64,000 nucleotides of DNA from Verrucomicrobiales bacterium (lineage in GTDB: Bacteria > Verrucomicrobiota > Verrucomicrobiia > Limisphaerales > J093). A program made the position numbers and the translations under genes. Positions 1-10,626 of the stretch are shown here, in pieces. The stretch covers positions 62,001 to 126,000 of the forward strand of contig JACKPW010000002.1 of the NCBI GenBank assembly GCA_024233215.1. Reading direction: 5' to 3'. Numbering within the stretch: the first letter of the stretch is position 1; every line of letters starts with the position of its first letter. The notes under the pieces are model-generated. The model was not told where the DNA came from, did not search any database, and saw only the letters and a program-made list of their open reading frames with translations.

Positions 1-274
1 CTCCTCCCGCGTCAGCAACCGCGCGAGCTCCCCTTGCGGGTTTCCAGGATTTGTGAGGCCTTGCTCAGCACGCGACCGCGCGCCACGGACGTCGTCGCCG
101 CCCACCGGGAAACGCCCGCGCAGCCGCGTCGAGGGCGGCCTTTGCGTCGTCGGCATCGCCGGCCGGGTATTGCGCCACCACTTCGGTGTTGTTCGCGGGG
201 TTCAGGGTTTGGAAGGTCCTTCCGGACGCGGCGTCAGCCCACTGGCCGTCAATGAAGTTCTGGTAAGTCTGCAT
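1..274 (-). CDS. Aldehyde dehydrogenase family protein, N-terminal part (window edge, frameshifted)
   Basis: The gene reads leftwards from an ATG at 274 and runs off the window. The first 55 residues (MQTYQNFIDGQW..., then a stretch ending DAAARAF) match the N-terminus of NAD(P)-dependent aldehyde dehydrogenases, which oxidise aldehydes to acids in the cytoplasm. The frame is then lost near position 105. It continues in another frame with RGRVLSKASQILETRKG and, after a second shift near position 35, ELARLLTREE. These pieces are the expected consecutive family sequence, so two single-base losses in G runs explain the break. The catalytic Cys and Glu lie outside the window, so the substrate class cannot be named. 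The reading start is well supported, because the family normally begins only a few residues before the FIDGxW motif. Confidence 0.8.
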
Positions 275-370
275 GGTCGTCTTCGTCAGTCTCTGCCGCC
301 GAAGCTTAGCAGCACCGCCCAGAGCGCAAATCGAAAAAGCCGACACCACACGCGTCGTCGCCCCGCCCCC

Positions 371-400
371 AATCCCAATCGTAATCGTAATCGTAACCGT
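371..400. repeat. Hexanucleotide tandem repeat (AATCGT-type, five units)
   Basis: Five adjacent 6-nt units (AATCCC, AATCGT three times, AACCGT) lie between the divergent aldehyde dehydrogenase and cytochrome genes. The rest of the 275-540 spacer holds no gene that I can support; the two promoters are expected here. Confidence 0.6.
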
Positions 401-540
401 CCTCCCAAACCCGCGTCCGCCGCGGTCGCGCGCATCCCGGGCCTCACTGAGGGGGCCTCTCGCACAAACGGCTTTCCCGAACGACGGCTCCGTCGTAAGC
501 AGAAGCCGTGTCGGACAGCGGAACCAAGCCTCGAGGGGGC

Positions 541-2350
541 GTGATTCGTGGGTTTCGGGATTCCCGCTCCCGCTGGGGTCGGGTCGGGCTTGCGCTCTGC
601 CTGCTGATTCCCGGCCGGGTGGCGGGGGGCCTGGCTGAAGACGCTCCGGCAATCGCAACCGCAAGTCTGCCGGCTGAGCAATGGGCGCGCAGCGAAGTCG
701 AGCGCGGTGAGTTGTTGATCGGCGAACTGCGCTGCACGGCGTGTCATGTCGCCCCGGAACCGATTGCGGGACAATTGGACTGCATGCGGATCCGCCGGAC
801 CTGGTGACGCGCCTGGCCCGGAGACCACCGGGTTTTCTCGCCCGCTACCTCGACTCGCCGCGAAGCCTGCATCCGGATGGCACGATGCCCGATCTGTTGG
901 TCTCGATGCCGGAGCCGGAAAAGGCGCGGGTGATCCGCGAGCTGACCGCCTTCCTCGCCTCCCGGGTGGCGGTCGTGACCGAACTGCCGAAGCCGGTTCA
1001 CCCCATTCGCTACCAGCAGGGGCGTGTGCTGTTTCACCGGGTCGGTTGCGTGGCGTGTCACCCGCCGTTCGAGCCGGCGGATGCGGTATTCGAGTTGCCG
1101 GGCGGCGAAGCGGGAGAGGCGGAGGACGAGGCATTGGCGCGGCCCCTTGGGTCGCGCGTGCTGGTCGAACTGGTGGAACTGCGCGCCCAGTGGACGACCG
1201 CCTCGTTGACGGACTTCCTGCTCGATCCGCGCGGTAGCGAAGCGCGTCGCCGCATGCCCCCGATGAACCTGACCGTTGAGGAGGCCGGGGCGATTGCCGG
1301 GTATCTGCTGGGGAGGGAGCGACGTGAGCCGTCGGAGTCAGGGGATGGAAGCGATGCCGCGATGCGAATGTCCCCGGAGGGAGGTCCGGAGACGGAACAG
1401 GCGGCCGCGGGCCGGTCGCGGTTTGAGGAACTCGGCTGCGCGGCTTGTCATCAGTTGGAAGTGGAGGGGCGGGCGCTGACGTCCGGACTCGTTGCGCCTC
1501 CGCTGGCGGACCTTGTTGCAGGGACCGGGCCGGGATCCTGCCTGTCGGCGTTGCCGCCTGCCTTCGAAGATGCGGATGCGCCGGCCGGGTTGCCCGTGCC
1601 GCGTTATTCGTTGGACCCGGGTCAGGCCCACGCCATCCGCGCGGCGCTTCGGGCGTTGGCGGACGGGCTTCCTGAAGTCACGGTTGCCGATCGCGTCCAT
1701 CTCACGTTGGCGCGGTTCAATTGTCTGGCGTGCCACGAACGAGGGCGGCCAGGGAGGTCCCGACGGGAAACAGGCGGCGCATTTCCGCTCGCTCGCTTGC
1801 CCGTTGACCTCGGTTGGGAGGATGGTTGCCGCCACACCTGAACGGGGTGGGCGCGAAGCTTCGGCGGGAATGGCTTTCGCAGGTGCTTGGCGAGGGCACC
1901 CGCGTTCGTCCCTACCTCGCCACACACATGCCCACGTTGGATCGGACCGTGGTCCCGGCCCTGGCCGGTGATCTGCGGACAGCCGACCGGCGGGAAGATT
2001 GGGAATCGGAAGTTCCTCCCCGGGAGGCAGCCGCCGCGAAAGGCCGGGATTTGTTGGGCGGCGACGGGCTCGCGTGTGTGACCTGCCATCGGTTCGAGGG
2101 CAACCCGGGACTCTTGATGAGCGTCCTCGACCTGGCATGGTCGCGCACCCGTCTGGAATGGCCCTGGTTCCGTCGGTACCTGGTGGATCCCGCCGCGTTC
2201 CGCCCGGGCACGCGCATGCCAAGCTTCTGGCCGGAAGGCCACTCCGCCATGCCCGACATTCTGGAAGGCGACACTGCCCGCCAGATCGCCGCAATCTGGG
2301 CCGCCCTGCAGGAGGCGCGTGTCCCAGGCGCCGAGCCCGCCCCCTATTGA
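541..2350 (+). CDS. Secreted multiheme c-type cytochrome (five CxxCH motifs), frameshifted
   Basis: A GTG at 541, preceded by GAGGGGG, starts a protein with a hydrophobic signal segment (GLALCLLIP). Five heme-binding motifs follow: CTACH (733-747), CVACH (1047-1061), CAACH (1437-1451), CLACH (1723-1737) and CVTCH (2075-2089). They are spread over linked cytochrome-c-like domains, as in the periplasmic multiheme cytochromes of Planctomycetes and Verrucomicrobia, and an electron-transfer role is likely. The frame changes near 776 (one G missing in a short run) and at least three times between 1738 and 1830. The coding sense resumes each time, giving the end ...QEARVPGAEPAPY at 2350. An alternative upstream GTG at 508 is in frame. 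The electron donor or acceptor cannot be deduced. Confidence 0.75.
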
Positions 2351-2593
2351 TCCCGCGGAGGTCAAAGGCGCCCGCTCCACCTCATTCATCGCCTCATCCC
2401 GGCTCGCCTTGCCCAAAGCCGTCGAGCCGACGACATCGGTGAACCCGGATCGCCGGCATGATCTGCCCGCCACCGACCCGGTCCTGGAGGTGCTTCGTTC
2501 AGCCAGGTCATTTCCTCCTTGCCTGGCAGGACCCGAAACCTCACGCCGCTCCGTACAGTCCCCTTCTCAGACGGGCTCTTGGGCTCCGTGCGA

Positions 2594-3071
2594 TCACGAA
2601 GCGCCGACCCATCGGGTGCGCAGGCGCGCGGCCTTTCCCAGCACCGACTGGCGCCGATCGCACGTCAGGAACAGATCCGCCCCCAAGCTCCGGGCGCAGG
2701 CCACGTGCAGCACGTCAATCGCGCGGGCCCCCAGTCGTTCCGTATGGGCTTTCGACAACGCCCGGGCCTCATCCATCGCCCGGTCCAAGTCGAGCGCCGC
2801 CTCGGCCAGCGCCCCCCGCTCGATCAAACGATGCAACCGCGAGAACGCGGCGTCGCGCTCGCGACGGAGAGCGGAGCGCTCCCCTCCCGGCCGAATCCTT
2901 TGTTCATGGAACAACCGTTGACGGAGAGCGTTCTCCACCTCCAGCCCGTGCAGGTGCAGATACGGCAGAGCCGGACGAGCCAACCGCCGCATGCTCGGCC
3001 ACCGCCTCCTCCGTTCCCGGTTCCTTTGCCACCAGGCGCAGAATGAAGCTGCTGTCGGCATAGGCTTTCAC
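2594..3071 (-). CDS. PIN-domain toxin (VapC-like ribonuclease), frameshifted
   Basis: A GTG at 3071 begins VKAYADSSFILRLVAKEP, a typical PIN-domain start with the first acidic residue of the active site (AYADSSF). The frame then shifts near 2995, and the rest continues as LHGLEVENALR and later RAIDVLHVACARSLGAD and FLTCDRRQ. The last two carry the conserved aspartates of the PIN fold (DVLH and TCD). PIN toxins are Mg-dependent RNases that are usually held inactive by the partner antitoxin. The GTG overlaps the stop codon of the upstream antitoxin by 4 nt, which supports both the start choice and translational coupling. The frameshift lies in an indel-rich part of the window, so it may be a sequence error rather than real decay. 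Confidence 0.75.
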
Positions 3072-3309
3072 CGACGCGATTCCTCCAGCAGGCTTGCTGC
3101 GCTGATGCCCCCGGCGGTCGTCCCCAGGGTTTCCTGAAGCACCTCATCAATGGCCTGCTCCCGGCCCGGCTGGACCTCCGGCGGGTCCGCGGCGCGCACC
3201 GTCCAAAGGGTCGGCCGTTGTCGGTGACGCGAACGGTCTCCCCCGCCCGCGTCCAGCGCTTCACGTGCGTCGGCTGCCGCACCAATTGCCGCAGTGGAAT
3301 GGTCTTCAT
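3068..3309 (-). CDS. Phd/YefM-type antitoxin, frameshifted
   Basis: The ATG at 3309 starts MKTIPLRQLVRQPTHVKRW and continues with GETVRVTDNGRP, the N-terminal fold of prevent-host-death antitoxins, which bind their own promoter and neutralise a partner PIN toxin. A C run near 3209 is one base short; adding it restores LWTVRAADPP and the tail ending LLEESRR, stop at 3068. The reconstructed protein is about 80 residues, normal for the family. The stop overlaps the GTG of the PIN toxin (GTGA). The pair is a complete type II toxin-antitoxin module set between two cytochrome-like genes. Confidence 0.72.
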
Positions 3310-3393
3310 GCGTCAGACGATATTGTCTGACGAAAGGGGTTGTCAAACGTGTTCCCGGACCGATTGAAGCCGGCGCTCCAATCCCGGTGGGGC

Positions 3394-5731
3394 CTACTGT
3401 AGTTCCGGCCACACCACCTCGCCCCGGGCCTGGGCCAGGATGTCCTCGTAGGCCCCGTAGAACTCGGAATTGCAGTCGAGCCAGAGGGTGATGCGATGAC
3501 GTTCCCCGGCCGTGAGCGTGACGTCGTAGTGTTCGGGGCCGAGGTAGTTCAGCAACCTGGAAGCCCGGGCTCCAAAGGCGCCTGCGAGGGTCCGGCTGCC
3601 GCCATGCACGCCGGTGTTGATCGAGCCGTTGGTGACGTGAAAGTAGAAGCCGTAGGGGCCGGCCAGGTTCTGATACGAGCGGGTCCAACCATGCGGTCCC
3701 TCAGTACCGCGGACAGGTCCAGCGCCCGCTCGCGCTCGTGGCAATCGACACATTTGCGGTCCAGCACCGGTTGCACCAAACGGACGTAATTGAACGGGTT
3801 CGCACCGTCCAGTTCGGGCTCGATCCGCGAGGGTGCCCTGGCCAGGGCCAGCGGTTTGCGGGTCATGGCGCCGGCAGTGCGGTTGCGCGGTTCGTGACAG
3901 CCGAGACAGGTCATCGGTCGACCGGACTGCGCGTAGGTGGCCGAACGCATGGATTGCACGGCGAGGCCGTCGGCGTCGAGGGCCTGGAAGTAGACGGGGA
4001 TCTCTGCGGGCATCACGAAATGCGCGCTGCCGTCGGGTTCGACCGGTGCGGTGCCCAGCACGGCCCGGGCGTTGGTCTGCTCGGCCACGCCGATGCGCGG
4101 TTCGTTCGGCGGCGGCGTGCTTTTGGGCAGCACCTGGATGATGCGCAGCGCTGTGATCCGCGTCCCCTCGGGCCAGGTGAAATCGCTGTCATAGACGTTC
4201 ATCACGGCAACCGTCGCGGTGGCCGCCCGCTGCGCATCGGGGTCGGATGATGCCAGTGTGAGGTCCGGAATCACGGGCGGCTGCGGCCTCGCCTGCAAAG
4301 GGATCGGGCTGAGGCAGGAGATGCCGGGATCGCGATAGACCAGTTCCTGGTTCCCGAAGCGGTCGAGCCAGTAGATTCCACGGTTCTTCGCGTCCGCGCC
4401 GTACACGCAGAGGAAGTCATCCCCGCTCAACGGCCAGGGCGTGCCGTAGACCATGCATTCCGCGATCGGTTTGATCTGCTTCTCCGCCTCGGGAAACGGC
4501 ACGTCCGGTGTCAGTCGGGTCAGCGGCGACATCGCCCCGTCGTCCGGCACCTCGGGATCGATCAACACCAGCGAACCGAAGGCGTGCCCGTGATGGGCCG
4601 CCGCCACGGCCACGAGTTGGCGCGAACCGGGGATGGCGCGGATGTCCATTTCCATCCAGGGCCGGCTCTCGCGTCGCACCGGGTAGTTGCCCTGAATGGC
4701 CCGGGGATCGCTGCCGTCGGGCAGGCATTCCCACGGGTGATGGGCGATGTTCGTGTCGCGATCCACGTAATCCCATCGCGTGTAGAGGATGCGCCCGTCG
4801 TGGGCGATGCTCGGTTGCCATTCATGGGTCTCGTGGAAGCTCAGGCAACGAACGTCGCTGCCATCGGCCGCCATGCTGAACATCGTGTAGGTCGGGCAAT
4901 GCCGGCCACAGCGGAGGTAACCGCCCCGCCGGGTGCTGACGAACACCACGCGACCGTTGGGCAGGAAACACGGATCGAAATCGTCGAACGGACCGTCGGT
5001 CAGCTGCGTCAGACCCGAGCCGTCCGCGTTGACCTTGAAGAGGTGATAACAGGCGGTGGGCGACCATTCGAGATCGCTGCCGTGCGCCTCGGTCCAGGCG
5101 AACAGGATCGTCCGGCCGTCGAACGAAACCTCCGGCGACAGGACCCCCCCGCCTACGAGTGTTCGCCCTTGGAGGCGACCGTTCTGCACCACCGCGTCCT
5201 GCAGCAGATCGACCAGGCGAGGTTCCGGCCCGAACGGATCCTCCAGCACGAGCAGGCTTCCCCGGGCCGGGCGTTGAACCCGTAGAACTGGTCCACCATG
5301 TGAAACACGCCCCCGGCGTCGTGGCGGGTGATGAAGAGGAGGCGCTGGATCTGGCGCAGCCGCGGGTTGGCAAAGGCGATCTCTCGAACGAGGCCGTGGG
5401 CGCCGGACCACTGCGGGTATTCGGTGGCTTCCGTTTCACCGCCCATGGATTCGCGGAGGGTGAAGGACCGTTCCAAGCCCTTCAGGCGACCGGCCAACCG
5501 CGCCAACTCCGTCGATTCCTCCCCGGTCTGCAATCGTTCCAGCAGCGCGCGCCCGCGCTCGAGGGTTGCCCGGGCATGTTGCATCGAGTGTCCGCCGTCG
5601 CCGGCGAGCCAGTCGGCGATCACCTCCGGGGAAACCGGGGCGGCCGGTGTTGCCGCCGACAGGGACATGGCGGCAAGGCAAGGCAGCGCTGTCGCGAGCG
5701 TGAGCGTGGTTCCCAAAGGCGTGGCTCTCAT
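3394..5731 (-). CDS. Secreted diheme protein related to the hydrazine synthase alpha subunit (HzsA-like, PD40 propeller), frameshifted
   Basis: The start is the ATG at 5731 (MRATPLGTTLTLATALPCL), a Sec signal peptide. The middle of the protein has TolB/PD40-like propeller strands such as ADGSGLTQLTDGPFDDFDP and PNGRVVFVSTRRGG. The C-terminal third carries two heme motifs, CLGCH (minus strand, 3894-3908) and CVDCH (3738-3752). This arrangement matches the broad HzsA-related family of Planctomycetes and Verrucomicrobia, whose members mostly have no proven function; hydrazine synthesis should not be inferred. Two indels split the frame. One is near 5262, where a missing G rejoins ARPG to SLLVLEDPFGPEP. 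The other is near 3699, where a missing G rejoins DLSAVLR to GPHGWTRSYQNLAGP. The end ...GEVVWPELQ at 3394 is well defined. Confidence 0.72.
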
Positions 5732-5872
5732 GATCTCGTGGCCGGGTGGGCCGGGGCTGTTCCCGGCCACCCTACTCCAGTCGCGCTTCCGGTCCACCCC
5801 AAATGACCGGACCGGGCAAGGCCCAATGCCCCGGAAGTGTCCCTGCCGGGAAGGGACCCGCGGGCCTCCGAT

Positions 5873-8456
5873 TCAGTCCGGCGTCAGGAACACGACACAG
5901 ACCGGTGAGGGCACCGCCAGTTCCCCGCCCCCCGCCCGCAGGGCGCCGGTTGTCGGATCGACGTGAAAGATGACCAGATGGTCGGTGTCCCGGTTCGCGG
6001 CCCAGAGCCAGCGCCCCGATGGATCGATGCAGAAATTGCGCGGGTGCCGCCCACCGGTGGGGGTCTGGCCCAGGGAGGTCAAGTGGCCGTCGGGTTGGAT
6101 TGCAAACGACGCGATGCTGTCGTGACCCCGGTTCGAGCCATAGACGAAGCGCCCGTTCGGATGCACCTGCACCTCGGCCGTCGTGCTCGGTCGCGCGAAC
6201 CCCTCGGGCAACGTGGATTGGGAGTCGACCGGCGTGAGCACCCCCCGTTCCGTGTCCCAGTCGAAGCCGGCCATCGTGGAGAGCATTTCGTTGAGGACGA
6301 ACACGCGCCTGCCGTCCGGACTGAAGGCAAGGTGGCGCGGGCCCGACCCGGGGGGCAGCGCGACAAACGGCGGGTCGTTCGGCGTCAGTCGACCCTGTTC
6401 CACATCCAACCGGTAGACCAACACCTGGTCCGTCCCCAGGTCGGTCACCAGCACGAAACGGTTGTCCGGCGAGAAGTTCACGGAATGCGCGTGCGGTGAC
6501 TGCTGTCGCTGCGGGTTCACACTGGAGCCCCGGTGCTGGATGAAGCAGCTTGCCTCCCCCAGGCTCCCGTCCTCGTGGATCGGGACCGCCACGACACTGC
6601 CGCCCCCGTAGTTTGCCGCGAGCAGCACGTGACCGGTGTGATCCACCGCCAGATGACACGGCCCGGGCCCTTCGCTGGACGCCTGGTTGATCAGGGTGAG
6701 ACCGCCGGTGGTGCGCTCGATGCGGAACGCGCTCAGCACCCCGGCGGGTTTGCCGCGGAACTCGCTCGTTTCCCCCACCGCATAGAGGAACCGGCCATTG
6801 GGATGGATCGCGAGAAACGACGGCGACGCCATTTCCGCCACACACCCGAGGGGTTCGGTCGCTCCGGAGGCCGGGTCAAAGCGGAAGCCGTAGATGCCCC
6901 GGCTGCCCGTGCCGGTGTAGGTGCCCACGTAGGCGATGGATTGGCCGTTGCCGGTGTGGTCGGCCAGTTTGGGGCGTTTGCGGCGACCCGCGGTCTCGCC
7001 TGGCACGAAGAGGTCCGCGCTGGTGAGTCCGCATTCGCGGATGGCCTCAAGCCCGTATTCGAGGTGGCCCAGGTCATCCTTGCCGCCGTTGTTGGTGCCG
7101 AAGGTGAACTTTACCCCGGCGGCCCTGGCCCGCTTGATGAAGGCCAGGCTCGGCAGGCGGTAACGGGCATTGATCTCGATGGCCACCTGGTTGCGCACGG
7201 CCGCGGCAATCACCCGGTCCATCCGTTCCGCGGTCCACAGCTCGTCGTAGCGGTCCGCAATCACCGCGGGCAGGAAGGTGGGATTCACATACACGTCGAT
7301 GGGTTCCTCCGTCATGATGGTTTCGATCTGGTGGACGATGAGATCCACGAAGGCGCCGGGATCGTCCACGTGCACCTCGTCGGGCATCCACAACCGGGTT
7401 CGTTGCCCGCGCTGATCGGTGAAGGTCATGGCGTCGGTGAAGACGTAATCGAACCGGTCCAGCGCGCTCTGCGAGAACATCCGGGTCCATTCGCGTCCCT
7501 CCGCCTGCATCGCCATGAACACCGGCTTGCCCACCAGGGTATCGGCGAAGGCGTGGACCTGCGTATCGTTGGTGGTCGGGAAGCCGAGCCCGCAGTTGAT
7601 CGCCACGCCGTACCCAATCCCCGTGGCCCGCGATTGCGCCAGCACGTCGTCAAGCGTCAGACCGCCCTTCAGATGGGCGTGCAGGTCGATCAACGGGAAG
7701 TTGCCGGAGTGCAGGCTCATGAGTTGCGCGTAATCGTCCGCGGGCACGGGCAGTTGTCCGGGAATCGCCGGCAGGTCGTCCGGCAACGGGCGAACCCGGA
7801 GATTCCGGTAGAATGCCCGGCTTTCCGGGTCGTGGCATTGCAGGGCGAAGGTTCCCCGACCCAGTCGCCGGCCCTGACGCTCCGGTTCCCGCACCGGATT
7901 GGCCGGCTCCGTGTAGTCCACCACGAGCTGATCGTTAAGGTGCACCGTGATCTGCCTGCCACGAACGGCGATGCGCACCTTGAACCATTCGTTGTCCCGG
8001 ACGGGGCTCTTGTAGAGGTTGCGCACGGCGTAGAGGGCTGCCGGTCTTCTTGAACTCATGATAACCGTCGTGGGTGGGCTGGGAGTTGTTGACCTGCACC
8101 TCGTAGCCCCGTCCCGGCCAGCCCGAGTCCTGCCACGCGGTATGGAAGAAGATCCCGGAGTTCGCGCCCGGCCGCGTCATCACCTCCGCCTCGAATTCGA
8201 AGTTCTTGAACGCCGCCTGCCCATCCCGGCCCGTGTAGAACAAATGCGCCCGAGGACCGTTGCAGGCAATGGCGCCATCGACGACCTGGAACGAATCCGC
8301 GCATTCTCCGCCGCGCGCCAGCCGTCGAGCGACCGCCCGTCGAACAGGGGAATCCAGCTGGTCCCCGCAGCCTGAGTGGAGGCGCAGAGAATCACGGACG
8401 TCAACCACCGCGGCAACAGCCGGCCAGATCGGGGAACGTGTACGTAATGCGAACAT
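5873..8456 (-). CDS. DUF1080 (3-keto-disaccharide hydrolase-type) - PHP-like - lactonase beta-propeller fusion, frameshifted
   Basis: Three modules follow each other. The N-terminal module has the DUF1080 hallmark IPLFDGRSLDGW, then AFKNFEFEAEVMTRPGANSG and DNEWFKVRIAV, a concanavalin-like fold. The middle module (DLHAHLKGG, and later FTFGTNNGGKDDLG) resembles a metal-dependent PHP-type phosphoesterase. The C-terminal module (IAYVGTYTG, FLAIHPNGRFLYAVGE, GPRHLAFSPDGRRVFVLNE) is a seven-bladed lactonase of the 6-phosphogluconolactonase/YkgB family. The middle and last modules are joined in one open frame by a short basic linker (TAGRRKRPK). The N-terminal part is interrupted near 8303 and 8036 (one extra C). 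The start is uncertain: the ATG at 8456 gives a possible signal peptide. All three modules suggest extracytoplasmic sugar or sugar-acid turnover. Confidence 0.65.
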
Positions 8457-8581
8457 GGTAATTCTTGCTGGCGGAAGCGTAGATTTGGGCCACCTGCTTG
8501 AACAGGAGGAAAGGAGGGCAAAGGCGGGCTGCTTCCGAAAACTGGTATGGCCCCCCTCGCCGAGCGCACCGAAAAAGAAAA

Positions 8582-8607
8582 GGAAGGGCCGATTGGTCGG
8601 CCCTTCC
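8582..8607 (-). terminator. Rho-independent terminator of the PEP-CTERM gene
   Basis: A perfect 11-bp stem (GGAAGGGCCGA / TCGGCCCTTCC) with a TTGG loop is followed, on the minus strand, by a T-rich tract (TTTTCTTTTT). It lies 27 nt after the stop of the PEP-CTERM gene. Confidence 0.85.
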
Positions 8608-8634
8608 GAGTAGCAGAACCGAACCCTTGAGATT

Positions 8635-9322
8635 CTAAGCCTTGCGGCGGGCGATGACGCCAAAGCCGATCATTGCCAAACCGAGCAGGGCGGCTGTCGA
8701 ACCACCATCTGGGACGTCGCCTGTCCCACCACCATGCCCGCCGGGATTGAGAAGTGTCCAGCCCGTCATCTGATACTGGTAGGACTCGAACAACGGGCCA
8801 ATCAGCACGGTATTGCCGTGTTTGTCGATGATGGTGTGCGTGTCGTCTGGTTCGGCGTACCTCGGCAACAGAAGGGTATCACCTATCTGAAATTCCGAAA
8901 TATTCCAGATTGCGGCGCCACCATTTGGCCCGTCGTAAGCAGCCACCCAAGTACGTGAACCCGCTCCATAGCGTCAACTCAACGTCCAGACCATCGGCAC
9001 TGAAGTGAAGGTCGGCGGCAGAGGCAAAGACCGCGCCCGCCTCCGTTGCCAGCGGCATGCCTACCGTGCTGATGCCGCTTCGATAGTAACTGTCATCTCC
9101 AGCAGTTCCGACAATAGTCACCGAGCCCACTCCGAAAGGCAGCATGGTATTGACCATCGTCACATCTCTACTCACCTGACCTCCTGCTTGGATCGCATTG
9201 ATCACGTCGCCGAGCAAATCGCGGCTGCCCAGCACTACGTCAAGCGAATAGCTGTTTGCGTACGCAATCCCACTACTCGCGATCCCCACCACACACGCTG
9301 ATATCATCAAGGGTCTTTTCAT
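8635..9322 (-). CDS. PEP-CTERM-type exported protein (VPDGGST variant), frameshifted
   Basis: The ATG at 9322 is preceded by AGGAGGT and starts MKRPLMISACVVGIASSGIAYA, a clear signal peptide. The body has no recognisable enzyme domain. The C-terminus is VPDGGSTAALLGLAMIGFGV followed by IARRKA: a short sorting motif, a membrane span and a basic tail. This is the Verrucomicrobial form of the PEP-CTERM signal that exosortase cleaves for surface or exopolysaccharide-associated delivery. One extra G near 8947 breaks the frame; removing it joins GFTYL to VAAYDGPNGGAAIWN. The gene stands alone, with its own strong Shine-Dalgarno sequence and terminator. No exosortase gene is in the window. Confidence 0.82.
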
Positions 9323-10012
9323 AGACCTCCTCATGTTGAATCATCTTTCGCTGACATCTTGTCTTCTCAAATCCACTTTAACCATCCTGGCTTGCCCTTT
9401 CTCGGGCACAGTCGAGGGACCATGAAGCGCCAAGCATGCCAGCCCCCCTATCGCCGCCGAGGCCAGGCATAGATGCCCTGGTGCAAGTGGTGTGGTGCAA
9501 GCCACTTGCCATCATGACGATTGTGTGAATTAGCATTTCGAATCCGAGCTCGATCCGTCGAGGAATGTAGCAGTGGTTTACACCGAACCAATCCGGAGAC
9601 CTGGGGGCTGACGCGAAATAGTTTATAAGCGATTATAGAACAAATACATACAATCTCGATATCGATTGTAAGATCTTCCTGAAAACCCCGTTTCGGCTCT
9701 TCCTAATGGGCAACTACTTGGCATCCAGCTGGTTTAATTTAAACGGGCGGACCACCCTGTAGCTCGGGGGGTGACACTGAGCTTCTCGGGCATGGGCCGA
9801 ACCGGTTGCTGGGGATGGATCGGTTTGAGGTGGCCCCAACCTTCGGACCACGCCAGAGCGAAAGGGGCGCCGATTCTCACCATCGACACAACTTGGAGAA
9901 CACCACTCGGAACTCGGAGGGAAGCCGGGTGTCAATGGTCAGACGCCCCTATGGAGAAATCGCTCGCCATCCGTTGGTCACGGGGCATGATCTCGTCACC
10001 ATTGCCACCATT
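9323..10012. other. Gene-free, locally AT-rich spacer
   Basis: About 690 bases without a supportable gene. The part around 9600-9700 is clearly more AT-rich than the rest of the window and contains CGATATCG flanked by CAAT and ATTG. It probably holds the promoter region of the PEP-CTERM gene. Short open frames at 9714-9935 and 9771-10012 lack family features and good starts. Confidence 0.5.
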
Positions 10013-10378
10013 ATGACCCTGAACCGTCCATCCATCCTCCCCTCGATTCTGGGTGGGGTTGTCATCGCGACCCTGTTCTGGCTCATGGCGTTCCGCCTGG
10101 TTCCCCGTGCCGAGGCGATCTTTGCCGACCTGCTGGAGGGAGCCCAGTTGCCGGTGGCCACGCGGTTGATCCTTGCCTACGGCCGGCCGGCCATGGTCCT
10201 TGCCGGTTTGGTGCTCGGCATCGGGGTGGTGGCCGGGGGACTGGTGCGTGAACTGCGCTGGCTGCGCTGGCTGCGCTGGGTCTCCGTGGCGCTGGCCATC
10301 CTCCTGGCACTGCTCGTCAGTGCGTGTCTCTTCCTTCCCCTGGCGCAATTGAACCATCAGCTTTCGGCCGGCCGCTGA
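10013..10378 (+). CDS. Small integral membrane protein of unknown function
   Basis: From the ATG at 10013 (MTLNRPSILPSILGG) the gene encodes 121 residues with three hydrophobic segments: IATLFWLMAF near residue 20, AMVLAGLVLGIGVVAGGLV near 65-83, and VSVALAILLALLVSACLFLP near 95-114. A basic/aromatic triplet repeat (RWLRWLRW) separates the last two. I do not recognise the family. The repeated GCGCTGGCT in the DNA causes the Arg-Trp-Leu repeat. The frame is intact, unlike its neighbours. An earlier start is possible, because the frame is open back to 9806, but that stretch has no hydrophobic or family signal. Confidence 0.5.
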   Translation: MTLNRPSILPSILGGVVIATLFWLMAFRLVPRAEAIFADLLEGAQLPVATRLILAYGRPAMVLAGLVLGIGVVAGGLVRELRWLRWLRWVSVALAILLALLVSACLFLPLAQLNHQLSAGR

Positions 10379-10626
10379 GCCGTAACAATGCAATCAACCA
10401 AGGGGAGCGCGCGCGGCTCGCGTGCCGTGGCTGGCGGCCCGCCGGCCACATTCGAAGGGTGCCGAAGCTCACCGTCCGGTGACGAGGAATCTTCCGGAGG
10501 GCCATTCCGCGAGCCGCCGACCGGAACATGCCGGGCCGGCCGCGCACCCCATTGCTGCTGGATCCTGGTTCGGTGGAGAAACCGGTTGTCTCGACACCGC
10601 CGCGCGTGTCAGGCTCCCCGGATCGC

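Noticed and set aside
2351..2593. Minus-strand stretch resembling the end of a small antitoxin
   Set aside because: Only a vague likeness (SRDEAMNEVERAPLTSA); no start, no motif, not supportable as a gene.
3394..5731. Hydrazine synthase activity for the HzsA-like protein
   Set aside because: No HzsB/HzsC or anammox genes are nearby; the HzsA-related family is broad and mostly uncharacterised.
6533..8053. A 506-codon plus-strand open frame
   Set aside because: Antisense to the PHP-lactonase modules, which match known folds.
9771..10012. Upstream extension of the small membrane protein
   Set aside because: No hydrophobic or conserved features before the Met at 10013.
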